Part shown: positions 1-11,152 of the stretch, one piece after another
Numbering within the stretch: position 1 is the first letter of the stretch
Layout: every line of letters begins with the position of its first letter
Assembly: GCA_037127255.1 (NCBI GenBank)
Contig: JBANSL010000003.1
Span: 20,463,314-20,527,313, forward strand
DNA from: Persicaria tinctoria
Lineage: Eukaryota > Streptophyta > Magnoliopsida > Caryophyllales > Polygonaceae
DNA: 64,000 nucleotides
Reading direction: 5' to 3'
The notes under the pieces: model-generated
The model's database searches: none
Told to the model about the DNA's origin: nothing
What the model saw: the letters and a program-made list of their open reading frames with translations, nothing else
Made by a program: the position numbers and the translations under genes

Positions 1-176
1 TTAGGGGAGTGGGTCCTACAAGAAAAACTCTCCACTTTTTAAGCTTGGGGAAATTCGGAAATCTACATTTCATATCCTCCATGCTGTGTAATTCAGTGTG
101 TACAAGTGCATTTGCTCGTCCTTTTCCCTTGTAATCTTACTATTTATGTACTGAGTTGGTGAAATGTTTGATCCAG

Positions 177-3100
177 ATAACAGGAAGCATTCAAGCTGTA
201 AAGAGAGGTCTTATTTCCGTTTCAAGTTGTCTACAAGATAACCCCAGAGGAGATTTGTTTCAAGGAGTTCCTTTTCCTGCACAAGTAGAGTCATTTAGTC
301 AAAGGAATTATTCTTCTGGTATGCATCCTCCTGACTACCATCCAAGAAGCTATCCTTTAGGTCCCGGTCATGAGAATGTTGGACCTAGTAATAGGATGGT
401 TCGAGAAGAAGAAGAAGTTATTTTCAGAATATTATGCCATGTTGAAAAAGTCAGAAGCTTAATAGGGAAAGGTGGTTGTATCATTCGAGGTATAGAAAAT
501 GACACTGGTGCCTCTGTCAGCATCACAGATGCTATTTTGCCTGATTCTGATGAGAGAATAGTTATCATATCGGCTCGAGAGGCATGCACTTCTACTGTCT
601 CTTGTATCACAATTTTGCTTCTTTGACTTTATACGATTCCAGTTTAAGTCTAGTATCTTGAATGTGAAATGCTTGGTTATTCTCTCAGAGATTGGTATGT
701 GCTTTACCTGAACATTTTATTTGCTTCTGATAGTGCGTTCCTTGCAGCTATACTCACATAGAATTACAACATGCCATGATGCTCATCTTGTAATTCGTTG
801 ACGGTGATGGTTGGCACATTAAACCCCTTGTTAGACCTGGAATCATTGCCTTTTTTTCCACTTGTATAGAATGCAAAACTTGCAAGTTCTGCCTTGCTCT
901 TTGAGGATTAAAATATAATAATTGTTGTCCATGGAAGATCAGAGAATTAGGACTTAAACAGCTGCTTTGGCATGAATGATTGAGGATATAGCCATATCTA
1001 ATGGTTTAGTGTTTATTATATTTCAACTAGGCTCTCCTCTTGGCTGACTGGCTTAGTTGATTATTTGCAATGCCTCATGTTAAGGTTCGAGTCCTGGTGA
1101 GAGAGATGGAGAGAGAGAATAGCAATTGAATGAAAAAAAAGTGTTTATTATATTTCAGTTAAGAGTTTTCACTTTACCTCAACCACAAGGGGATGCAGTA
1201 AAATTTTCTATTTATATTTAATTTTATTATATCTGCTCATCTTAAATTTTCTTGATCTGCTTATCCTCTTCTACTGTCTAAACTTTCCCTATTTGAGCTG
1301 CCACAGAATTTGGAGATGCAATGCTCACCTGCTCAAGATGCTGTCATACGTGTCCACGGTAGAATTGTGGAAGTAGAATTTGAAACAGGTGCTTCTGTAG
1401 TTGCTCGGCTTCTTGTTCACTCACAGCAGATCGGTTGTTTAATGGGTAAAGGAGGTCACATTATTGCTGATATGAGAAGGCAAACTGGGGCTAGTATTCG
1501 AATTTTCGGCAGGGAGCATGGCTTCAAAAACGGCTCTAACAATGATGAACTTGTTCAGGTACAAACAATCATTAATAGAAGTGTACATTCTAAAATCCAA
1601 TAAATCAATTCGTTGAAGACTCTTAAGATGTAAATTTACCGTGGGGAAGATTTATTGTCAACGAACTTTGTATCTTTCTCTTTCTATAAAATCATTGTGC
1701 TCTTTGAGCAAACTGGAAGTACTCACTTCTGCTTCAATGTTTCGTTTTTATCTTTTATTTTTCCTTTATACATATGCTTTTATTGGTGGGGAGGGATTGA
1801 TATCTGGGTTGAGATATGAGGAAAAGGTGGAGTTTAATTCTTCGACAAGATGTTTTCCTTGTCATAAAATGAGGAAAAGGTGGATTGATATCTGTGATGA
1901 TGGTTTGTGTCTAGTGGTGGGTGTTTGTTGTTTCAGGTTGTTGAAGAGGCATCAAAGGAATTCTAATATGTTGAGATGATAGTCTTGATTGAAAGTTTTC
2001 ACTCCTATAGTATTACTCTTTTGAAAAAGCACTAAGTTGGTTGGTTGCCCTTCAGCATATCTTAGCTGCTAGTGAAGCACATTTATTATGAATTTTAATA
2101 CTGCACAGTCTGCACCCTATTGGCTCTTCTCAGAATGAAATGTGTTTTGATGATATTTGACAGATTGTTGGGAACTTGCAGTCAGTGAAAGATGCGCTGT
2201 TTCAAATTACTGGTAGGATACGGGAAATCATACACTCGAGATCTCCTTCATATAGTGCTGGTGGTTCAAGTCACTTTCATCCTTTTCCAGAGTTACCATC
2301 TCCACATTTTAGGCCAAGACGGGATCCTGCTTCCCCTGGTCACTATCCTTCCCCTGTTGGATTATCTCATGGATATGACAAACACTGTGCTAGTCAAGCA
2401 CAAGCCCACCCGCCGCCATATTCAAACCAAGTTCCATATCCGTATGGAAATGATAGGCCATCTTATGGTCCTCCATTTGATCGGCATTCATCATCCCCAA
2501 GAACATGGAATTCACAGGTGAGTTTCTCATGTTGCCTCTCCTCTTTGTTGTTGCTCATGTGTGTTGAGGCGGTTGTTACCTAATGGGCACAGTATATTGA
2601 CCACTTACTTTGTGCCCTGGTCTCCAGGCAGCTGGTAATCCTAGCAGATGTCCTGATGCTGCATCTGGCCCTGTTAAGGATGGTTTTTCCAAACGGTAAT
2701 CCATATGCTGTTCATTCCCATCTCCTCCTCTCTCTATAGTAACATAAGTATGCGAGTGAACATTTAGCGGGGATGGAACTTACTGATTGATTATTGCTAT
2801 GTAAACCTTCATGACTCCTGTAGGATCCAACTCTATGGCTCCAAGTGTCTTTTTAGATGGCTGACTTTTTATTCGATCTGGTTTAGCGATTGAGGAAACA
2901 CCCTCTCGACTTGGTCGGGGAAAGGGTGCGTACGATGAGACCCCCCAGACCCTGCCTACGGCGGGATATATTGGGTTGTTGTTGTTGTTGGTTTAGCGAT
3001 TTGAGCAGAACATCCCACTTTTGTTGATTCTCTTGATAAATGATCGTTCGGGTGCTAAAAGCTCTCGTATCTGTATCTAAAGTCATCACTGTTTTTCGTA

Positions 3101-3414
3101 TTGCAGTGGAGGGCCCGTCACTGTGGAGGTCGTTGTTCCTCAGCCGTTACTGATCCATGTTTATGGAGAAAACAACAGCAACCTTAATCAAATAAAACAG
3201 GTGTGTGTAAATAACTTTCTTGAAAAAGCACTGAATTGGTTGGTTGAATAACATTTGGCTGCTCATCTCTCAGGTATCTGGAGCAGACATTGCTGTACAT
3301 AATCCTAACCCGGGGTCGATGGAGGGCTTGATTGTTATGTCGGGCACTCCGAATCAGTTGCATTCCGCTCAAAGCCTTGTACAGGCATTCATCTTCTGCG
3401 GACTGCCATTTTAG
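177..3414 (+). CDS. Multi-KH-domain RNA-binding protein, 3' portion (HEN4/RCF3-like)
   Basis: Six exons join in frame: 177-581, 1307-1558, 2164-2517, 2628-2695, 3107-3200 and 3274-3414 (stop TAG at 3412-3414), giving 437 codons. The gene is cut by the left window edge. The first exon opens with the tail of one KH domain (ITGSIQAVKRGLISVSSCLQD). Two complete KH domains with GKGG loops follow (LIGKGGCIIRGIENDTGASV and LMGKGGHIIADMRRQTGASI), then a Pro/Ser/Tyr-rich linker, then a C-terminal KH-like domain in which GENN replaces the GxxG loop. This layout matches plant HEN4/RCF3-type proteins with five KH domains, which act in the nucleus in pre-mRNA processing. The family call is firm; the exact orthologue is not. 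Intron 1 uses a GC donor. Introns also carry two SINE insertions. Confidence 0.85.
582..1306 (+). other. GC-AG intron of the KH gene
   Basis: The preceding exon must end at GAG (579-581) so that the protein runs from ISARE into NLEMQCSPAQDAV, the usual linker between the KH domains of this family. The intron then begins GCATGC and ends CACAG at 1306. No GT donor in the neighbourhood keeps this linker. The intron holds a SINE at 1026-1140. Confidence 0.7.
1026..1140 (+). mobile_element. tRNA-derived SINE with poly(A) tail and perfect 17-bp TSD
   Basis: A 115-bp insert lies between perfect direct repeats GTGTTTATTATATTTCA at 1009-1025 and 1141-1157. The body has an A-box-like GGCTTAGTTG (about 1050-1059), a B-box-like GGTTCGAGTCC (about 1084-1094), a GA-rich segment and a terminal run of eight A (1133-1140). 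These are the marks of a pol III-derived SINE inserted by LINE machinery. It is in the sense orientation within intron 1 of the KH gene. The perfect TSD suggests a fairly recent event. Confidence 0.8.
2892..2990 (+). mobile_element. 5'-truncated Au/TS-like SINE with TTG-repeat tail
   Basis: A 99-bp insert in the fourth visible intron of the KH gene is flanked by direct repeats GTTTAGCGATT at 2881-2891 and 2991-3001. It contains GGGTGCGTACGATGAGACC, then CCCAGACCCTGCCTACG, and ends in TTG repeats. This 3' region is characteristic of the Au/TS type of plant SINE, which is usually about 180 bp, so the tRNA-like head is missing here. The exact family is my recollection of the consensus. Confidence 0.75.
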
Positions 3415-3641
3415 TCTGGTGAGATAGAATTAGTGTGTGATTATAGTTGTAAATGTTGTGGTTTTTAGTTGTAAACTAGCCTAATCTCCGCCCGACAAGA
3501 TTCGTGCAAGGTTCGAACCCCGGATGACCGCTCTTTATTTACCAATTCAAGAGATAAATGATATCCGACAAGTTAGTTTCAACAAACGTCTGTACCTACC
3601 TAAATCTGTACTTGGTATTGCGAGGGTCACACTCTCAAATG

Positions 3642-4089
3642 TAGAGTTGGCAAAATCTGATTCGATCCGAAAGTCCGATTTGACTAACCTGAAATTAGAT
3701 CCGATTGAAACCTGAAAATCTAGTATTATGCGCAATCTTAGTTTGATTTATTTTGACCCGATACTCGAATGAACACGAATGTAGATAAACTTGACTCGAC
3801 TTGTTCTTAATCTCAACGAACAAGACTTGACTCATCATTTATTATTATTTTCATTGTCTTATTTTTAAAAATTCAAATACTGTAAATTACATTTAATAAC
3901 ACCTAATAAAACTAAATCAAATGTTTAATAGTTAATAATTAAGATAAATAAAAAATAATCATGACTCAAACTTACATACCCGAAAATTTACCTGACCCGA
4001 ACCAAACAACAATATGTCCGACATATGACCCGACCTGAAATGATTGAACCCGAATGAGTATACTATATCCGATCCGAACAACCCCTCTA
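3642..4089. mobile_element. hAT-like non-autonomous element with CCGA/ACCCG motif arrays
   Basis: The ends share TAGAG in inverted orientation (TAGAGTTGG at 3642; CCCCTCTA ending at 4089). The flanks are an 8-bp duplication with one mismatch: CTCAAATG at 3634-3641 and CTCAAACG at 4090-4097. The body has AT-rich sequence between blocks of GATCCGA, GACCCGA and ACCCGA. The 8-bp TSD and short TIR fit hAT. The internal motif style recurs in the hAT elements at 16.4, 58.1 and 62.0 kb. Confidence 0.55.
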
Positions 4090-4097
4090 CTCAAACG

Positions 4098-4428
4098 GGT
4101 ACGTATGAACCCAATCTGGGCGACAATATTTTTTAAATATCATCGGTAGGTATTACCATAGCGAGGTACGTTGCGTATTGCAAAGTACAAAAGTTAGAGA
4201 TATTGAAAAAAACCGCAACTTGACAACTTGAGTTCACACTCCAATCCGATGGTGCTTAATCTTCATTTCCTTTAATCAAGTTTGATTGAAACCACAAAAA
4301 AAAAAAAAAAAAAAAAATCTAAACTCCCAAAAATCATAAAAAATCAAAACCCAAAACTACAGCACCAAACTTGATCTAATTGACATTCCATGTTCTGATA
4401 ATCATGACATTACAAGTGTTACTCATGT
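4098..4428. other. Intergenic spacer with A22 tract
   Basis: This is the space between the hAT element and the 3' end of the VQ gene. It holds a run of 22 A at 4296-4317 and no coding signal. It probably contains the 3' UTR of the VQ gene on the minus strand, but no clear polyadenylation signal could be chosen. Confidence 0.4.
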
Positions 4429-5043
4429 TTACTGATCCAAGAGTCTATTGAGGAACTCAACGGAAGCCGGAGAAAGCATCGGATTCGGCGAAAGAAAGGC
4501 GGTGGTTGAAGAGGGGCTCGGCGAAATCATGGTACTAGTCATCCCGCCACAAGCCCAGCCACCACTGTCGCCGCCAACGATGTCATATTCATATTGAATT
4601 TGGTGAAGAAGGGAATTTACATAATCCTGTTGGAGGAGGTCATTTTGATGGTATAAGCTCACGAGGGGGCTTGGATCCGAAATCGGCGAAAATAGCTTCC
4701 GCGGAAGAGGCCGGAGCAGCCCGGCAGCAGGCCCGGGCGACAATATGCTCGACAACATATCAAACCCGCCTGTTTCCGCCTCTTCTATTTCTAGGGGCAT
4801 TTTCGTCTTTTCATTGATCGCCAATGTGGCAGCCACGGTGGAATCAGAACCGGTTAACCGTTGTACGAGGGACATGAACCCGGTTGGGCTAGTGTGGATT
4901 ATCTTTGGGGAGACGGTGTATGTGATGACCGGAGGGCGAGGTGGCAGGTGTTGCTGCGGCTGTTTTGTGATCTTGTGCGAGTCTTTACTTACTTTGAGGG
5001 GTGTTGGCCTTGGGCCTTGAAGCTCCCTCCGTTGCCTCTCCAT
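4429..5043 (-). CDS. VQ motif-containing protein (MKS1/VQ8-like), intronless
   Basis: This is a complete 204-residue reading frame from ATG at 5043 to the stop at 4429. Residues 56-65, FMSLVQRLTG, match the VQ consensus FxxxVQxLTG. Upstream come GPRPTPLKVSKDSHKI (residues 10-25), a Pro/Gln-rich stretch and PPVITYTVSPKIIHT (residues 37-51), the conserved N-terminal block of the MKS1/VQ8/VQ20 group. The C-terminus is Ser/Pro-rich and ends SPASVEFLNRLLDQ. VQ proteins are small, mostly nuclear cofactors that bind WRKY factors and are often MAP-kinase substrates in defence and growth control. Lack of introns and the length are normal for the family. Function here is inferred from family membership. 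Confidence 0.9.
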   Translation of the reverse strand: MERQRRELQGPRPTPLKVSKDSHKITKQPQQHLPPRPPVITYTVSPKIIHTSPTGFMSLVQRLTGSDSTVAATLAINEKTKMPLEIEEAETGGFDMLSSILSPGPAAGLLRPLPRKLFSPISDPSPLVSLYHQNDLLQQDYVNSLLHQIQYEYDIVGGDSGGWACGGMTSTMISPSPSSTTAFLSPNPMLSPASVEFLNRLLDQ

Positions 5044-5168
5044 GAAAGTATGATACGAGTGGTGGTGGTGGTGGCGGCGGTGCCAGATGAAAAAAATGAG
5101 GAAATGAAGAAGAAAAAGGATAATGATAAGATAATAATGAGAAAAAAAATTATGTGTTGGAAGTGAAG

Positions 5169-5179
5169 TTATAAATAGG
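5169..5179 (-). promoter_or_regulatory. Possible TATA-like element upstream of the VQ gene
   Basis: CCTATTTATAA on the minus strand lies about 125-135 bases upstream of the VQ start codon, a plausible TATA-box distance for a plant gene. It is a weak motif in AT-rich DNA and no transcription start evidence is available. Confidence 0.25.
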
Positions 5180-5189
5180 AGAAAGTCAA

Positions 5190-6689
5190 GGCAAAATTGG
5201 TACTATATTTTGAGGCACAATTTGTGTAGGGATAAAACCATAAAGGTATCATTTATAAGCCATCTGATTTTGGCATTATTTAAAATGCAAGTGGGGGTTT
5301 AGGTGGGTTAATTAGGAAATATCTAGCCAGAAATGTCAAGATTTCTTGGTAATTTGAGGGTTTGAAAGTGTCCAAATTGATTATTCTTCATTGGGTTGCA
5401 TTGAGAGGCATATCAACTTGATGCATTCACATAGTTTAATTGATTGGTGTGATGATATCCTCATCATATATAAGTTGCCTGCCAGATATGAATTTCATAC
5501 TGTTAAAAATAATAATTTAGTGGTGAAAATCTCGTACAATACACGATGTCGGTTACGGTTTAAAGAACCGTGGGAAATTATGTAAAAAAAACTAATGAAA
5601 TTAGTTTAAAAAAAACATTCCACTACATCGTCCAGAACTGTGGATTTTTTTTCTTTCAATCTTTGCACATTATTCTCTCACAGTTTGTGAAACCATACAC
5701 ATATTAGTTTCTCACGGTTTTTAAAACCATAGCAGCTGATATTTTAACGATTTTTAAAATGGTGGTGGTTACTGTGTATTTGGCGATATTTTAAATGTGT
5801 ATAAAATAAATCGGTTAATTTAGAGTAAGATTAGATAATTAATGGATTTTTTTTAGACATGTGAATAGTAAACTCCATCAATACACACCCTCAATTAGTT
5901 GACACAGTGGCTTGGGGGATGCATTTAGACCTATTGGCCACTAGGTGAGATTGAAAGATGATGGAGAGAGCCAGAGAGGGACAAAGGATTGAACTCCTAA
6001 CTTATATCATTTTTTTAAACAAAATTAGGAATTAATTTAATCCCATATAAATTTAGAATATATATATACAAAAAATTTAGTCCATGCACTATATATAAAT
6101 GCATTAATTCACTTCGATCATAATCTTTAAATGAAAACACATAATTAACTTTAAAGGTTACTACTAACCCTATAAAACAACTTTTAAACCTAGCTTGCAT
6201 GATCGAATTCCACACAATTGTAACCGTTTTTATTTTTATTTTTTTTATTTTTAAATTGAGCCATAGCAAGGTTATCTATTGACTATCAAATTATACTGTA
6301 TTAAGAGGGGGCCTCAAATTATTTATCGACAATTTTTTTGAAGTTTTGAGTATATGAAAAAGATATTTTTCAAATAGTATATTGAAAAAATTTTAAATTT
6401 TATTATTTAAGCTGTTTTTTTAGTTGAAAAAATTAAGAAAAATAATAATTACAAAAAAAAAAAAACAACGAGTTTGAACGGATGATTGTATGGTTTAAAA
6501 TCACACTATTCACCAACTAAGTTAAACAAACTTTATGATTTATTTCTCTTTTTATACTTAATTTAATTTTAAAATTAGTAAAAATTGTAAAAAAAATCAT
6601 ATTTATTTTAAAAAATTATTTCGAGCTATAGGTGGAGTTGCGCCACCCCAAACCCCAACTCCATCCTTGTTTGAAAAGTCTATCTTTTA
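5190..6689. other. AT-rich intergenic region with possible CACTA and SINE scraps
   Basis: No coding gene is seen. At 5540-5760 short palindromic units recur (CGGTTTAAAGAACCG, CACAGTTTGTGAAACC, CACGGTTTTTAAAACC) near CACTACATCG (about 5622). That resembles subterminal repeats of CACTA elements, but no paired end was found. At about 5890-5990 TAGTTGACACAGTGG and nearby sequence resemble the A-box half of a tRNA-derived SINE, without a clear TSD. The rest is A/T-rich. Confidence 0.3.
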
Positions 6690-6739
6690 ATAAAATATAT
6701 ATGTGGTGTGAGCACGCGCGTGCGCACTGCCTTGTTTCC

Positions 6740-7545
6740 ATCTCTCTTTATCAAAGGTCGTCGACAAACTTGAAACTCCCGAGTAGCATCCTTGCCTTGT
6801 GCACCAGCCTACCAATCACTCTTCTACATGTCACTTTGCCTTGGATCTGCTCAACTGCTTGTGCACAATCGAACTCGACTACAATGGCGTTACCCCCCTC
6901 TCCCTTACCATGCTCATCGCCCACACTATTCCCTCTAATTCAGCCACTAGAGGCTCCGACCCTGCTTGAATATGCTCAACCGTTGCCCACTGCTTTGCCC
7001 CATAGACTGTTGTTGCCGTTGTTGGATACAAGGACCCTTTTCCTTCTGCAATCTGATCTTGTCCCAAGCGTTCTCAACAATGTCCGTTGCCGAAGTCGAC
7101 ACCCCTTCGAAACATCTTCTGTTTCGTTCGTGCCACACCTTAACCAATGTATACGCCCACAAGTACACCCGCTCACTATTCTTCAAAATGTGCACCCTCT
7201 CCATCCATTCAAAAACATCAACAACACTCTTTGCCAATTGCTTGATGTACGGAAGGAGCTTCCACACATCACGTGCTCGTTTGCACTCCCACAGTGCATG
7301 TAAAGTAGTCTTCTTCATCCCACACTCCTCACACCATGGCTCCAATGGAACCCCCTCCTACATAGTGCCTCCTTACACGGTAATATACCCCGACACGCCC
7401 TCCAAATGAAGTTCCACATTCTAGGAATCACTGGGATCCTCCATATCTTCCTCCACAAACTCCCCTCCTTCACCCCTCTTGACATCTTCCCACCTCCCTC
7501 GTCCCGACGTTGATTCTTCATCATGATGTGATATGCCGACCTCAT
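6740..7545 (-). pseudogene. LINE zf-RVT zinc-binding and RNase H remnants
   Basis: From 7545 the minus strand has the zf-RVT region, including WCEECGMKKTTLHALWECKR, a typical paired-cysteine/histidine metal-binding site. Downstream, VAELEGIVWAM and, in another frame, VVEFDCAQAVEQIQG are RNase H signatures of plant LINE ORF2 ends. Frames shift near 7320 and 6900. Confidence 0.7.
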
Positions 7546-7863
7546 AGACTAGTTGTCGTCCCTAGTGAAAAACCAAGTCGGAGTGTCCTCAGCCTGTACG
7601 CCGACAAGATGGATGTTGAAGATCGTGTCCACATCGCATGGTAAGAATGCCCGTCGGATGGCTTCCTCATCCCACCTTCCCACACTCCAATCTATAAAGT
7701 CAATAACCCTTGTCAGCTCTCCCCTGTTTGAAGGATTCACCACCGACATGAAGGACACAGGTCTCGGCAACCATATGTCTTCCCAAGCGTACAAATTCAC
7801 TCCATTTCCAACGGTATAATACACCCCCTCCTCTAGCACTGGTCTTGCCTTTAGGAGACTCTG

Positions 7864-9376
7864 TCATAGCCTAGCATAAAAAAAAGATGAGTGGGGAAAG
7901 TACCTTGCCTTGAGGAGCCTAGACAAAAGAGCTTCTAGCTCCGTCAAAATTCTCCAACCCATCTTTTTTAACATAGCCAGGTTGAAAGTCTCCATGTCTA
8001 TAAAGCCCAGACTCCCACTATCCTTGGAGACAAACAATCTTTTCCAGGACATCCAATGCATCTTCCTGTTTCCCTCCGCATCACCCCACCAGAAATCGCT
8101 CATCATTTGTTCGATCACCTGGTACATATAACTCGGAAGAAGAAAACAAGACATAGTATACATTGGTATGACTTGCACCATCAATTTAAGCAAAACCTCT
8201 TTCCCTGCTCTCGATAACGTTCTTGCCTCCCCCCCCCCTCACCTTTTTCCAAATCCTCTCCCGAGCACCACTAAAGATTACCTTCTTTGACCTACCAATC
8301 ATTGTTGGCATACCCAGTTATCGCTCGTGTTTTTCAACTTCCGCCACCCGCACCTGACTCTAAATCTCCTCTCGGACATCAAAACTCACATTTTTACTAA
8401 ACGATAATTCTGACTTTGCAAGGTTCACCTGTTGTCTTGACTCTTGATGCTTCTCCATAAATTCGGATCATATTCACTATTTCTGAGCCCTATTGACAGT
8501 TTGCCTTTGCAAAAAGAATGCTATCATCCACAAAAAATAAATGAGTAACTGATGGTGCTGAAGGAGCAAATTTTATATCTCGCCACCTCCCCATCTCTTC
8601 ATTTCTTCTGATGAGCCCCGATAGGGCCTCTGCACAGAACAAAAACAGATAGGGAGACAGAGGATCCCTCTGTCATAATCCTTTGCCCTAGATCTACGTC
8701 GGAGAACCCTTTACTAAAGCCGAGTAAGTCACCGAGGTAGCACATCTCATCACCATCCTTGTCCACTCTTCATGAAAGCCCACCTTCCTCATACAACGCT
8801 CTAGAAAGCTCCACTAAACCTTGTCATACACTTTTGCCATATCAAGCTTAAGTGCCATAAATCCCTTCTTCCTGGTCCTCGTGTTCTTCATGTAATGGAA
8901 CACCTCAAAAGCTGACAACACATTGTCAGTTATGAGCCTCCCTAACACAAACGCGCTTTGATTTGGAGAGATTACCTTGCTGAGACACATCTTAAGATGA
9001 TCTGTTAGCATCTTTGTGATGACCTTATACAACACATTACATAGACTTATCGGGCGAAGGTCTTTCATCCTAAACGGAGAAGAAACCTTCGGAATCAAAG
9101 CTGTGTATGTGTGATTACGATCATTTGGGAAAGGAGCACCAGCCAATATGTCTAATATAAACTGCATGACCTTAGACCCCACAATATGCCATTGGTCCCT
9201 GGAGATTTTGTGGGATGCATTGAGAAAATGACATATTTTACCTCCTCGTCAGTGAACGAACGCAAGAGCTCTTGATTGTCCTCATCCGACAAAGACATTG
9301 AGATTCCTTGGGTTGCCAACTCTGGTGCTGCATTCAAGTTTGTTTCAAACAATTCATCAAAGTAAGCAACGGCCAC
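7864..9376 (-). pseudogene. LINE ORF2 reverse transcriptase remnant
   Basis: The minus strand shows TALIPKVSSPFRMKDLRPIS, CNVLYKVITKMLTDHL, SPNQSAFVLGRLITDN and ALKLDMAKVYDKV, which are the LINE RT blocks before the active site. Past a gap with stops, the catalytic FVDD sits at about 8526-8537 within THLFFVDDSILFAK. A C-terminal segment follows at 8193-7864. Multiple frameshifts make it inactive. Confidence 0.85.
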
Positions 9377-9688
9377 CCTCTACATCCACTTTCTGCTTCT
9401 CCATTCCATTCCCCCCCTCATCAACTAGTCTGGTCAATGCATTTCTCTTAGCCCTCCCATTCAACTTATGATGAAAATATTTCGTATTTCTACCCCCCAC
9501 TTGAATTCATTTGCTTTTGCCCGCTGGAACCATAATAATTCCTCCTCCTCCTTAAGTTTCTCTTCCTCTCTCTCAAGCTCTCTCCTATGCTCCACCATCC
9601 TCCCCGACATACCTCTCTTATGTATCTCTCTTAATTCCTCCCTCATCCTCTTTAACGTTTTTAGTATACTCCCAAACGTGACTCAATT

Positions 9689-10583
9689 TCATTCTTTTAA
9701 ATCCTCCATACATCTCTCTACCTTTCTCATAACATCTCCCCAGTTGCCCCACGAATTACTAGGGTTAGTCCAACAGTTTCGAACTACCTCAAAGTTCCTT
9801 TCGTGATTCGCCCAAAGTGCCTCAAATATCATGGGTCTTTCCCCTTTTCTCTCCTCACCCCACTCCCTCTCTACCTTCAGCTTATAGGCCATCACTGGGA
9901 GATGATCTGACCCCTGTCTTTCTAGATGCATAGCACTAGTGCCCGATAATTTCTCCAAAAACTCTTCATTACAAAAGACGTAATCCAGTCTAGCTCTCTT
10001 GGATAAACTCCTCCTCTTTACTTCCGTTATCCCAGGTGTATGTAGGTCCAATTATCGGAACTAGACTCAACTTACCATACTCCATCGCCTCCCTAAAGAC
10101 TCTCATATCCTATATCTTTGGAATCAAACCTCCAACCCTATCCTCCAGACTAAGAATTTGATTGAAATCCCATAGGCAGATCCAAGGCTCCATCGGTTCG
10201 TGTGCCAATCTTTGTAACAAACTCAAGGAATGACCCTTCTCCCCTCTCGTGGCCCATCCATAGAAGCCCGCGACCATCCATTTTTCAGATTCTGGGCAAT
10301 TAACTAGCGCATCTATATGATGATTAGTGTACGTTTGCAACGAAGAATCCATTCCCTCCTCCCATAAAAGACATAACCCTCCTGACTTCCCAACACAATT
10401 AATCGTAAAGCATCCCTCAAAACCCAGCTTCAATCTGACTTCCTCCATTCTATTTCTTTCACACCTTGTCTCCATTAAGAAGACAATTTTGGCGCCATCT
10501 CTCACAACTGTGCGGGCCTTCTCCAATCCTTGACAGTTGTAACTCAATAGACTCATAATTCTCGACGAGGGGGACTTACGCAC
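9689..10583 (-). pseudogene. LINE ORF2 endonuclease (EEP) domain remnant
   Basis: The frame from 10583 begins near LLSYNCQGLEKARTVVRD and has the conserved LMETR glutamate segment and a DFN motif (WDFNQIL). A second frame from 10051 has RLDYVF and GSDHLPV, the C-terminal catalytic SDH motif of apurinic-like endonucleases. The enzyme nicks target DNA to prime reverse transcription. At least one frameshift between about 10110 and 10051 splits the domain. Confidence 0.8.
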
Positions 10584-10933
10584 TCTCCCGCTGAAATCAC
10601 CATTTGACTGTCGGTGGAATGTTTCTGCCTCTTTCCCACTTCATATCTATTAATCATTTCCTCATCATCATTCCCCACCTACCTAGCCTTCCTTTTGGCC
10701 ACCTAGCTCCCATCCACCTAGATAGCCCCCATACCCACCTTAGCTTTCTCTTTCATTTTCTCTTAATTAACCCACCCCTCCTTCATTTCTCCCTCCAATT
10801 CCCCCATTTGTTCCCCCCTCCCCCACATTCTCTGTAGCTAGCTACCCCATTCCCTTCTATTATAATCAACTCTTCCCCTACTCCCTCATCATCATGCTCT
10901 CCTGTCATATTCAATGTTAACCCCTCCATGTTT

Positions 10934-10971
<38 letters not shown>

Positions 10972-11152
10972 CTCGTCATTCTCTTTCTCTTTTTGTTTTC
11001 TCATATCCTCCCGCCTCTCCTCACCATCACTCACACCCCCCCCCCTCCAATATATCTAAAAGCGTCCTCCTAGCCCCCTTCTCTTCCCTTATCACTCCCT
11101 TCTCCTTCTCGACTCGGCTACCGTCCCCTTCCTCGCCTCTCATCCCACCACC

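Noticed and set aside
1641..1979. 112-residue open frame in a KH intron
   Set aside because: It lies wholly within the intron between exons 1307-1558 and 2164-2517, has no domain and is AT-rich.
3500..3540. GGTTCGAACCCCGG as a tRNA or SINE B-box near 3512
   Set aside because: No matching A-box at the right distance, tail or TSD was found.
4745..5166. Plus-strand frames overlapping the VQ gene
   Set aside because: They are antisense to a complete VQ protein with all expected motifs.
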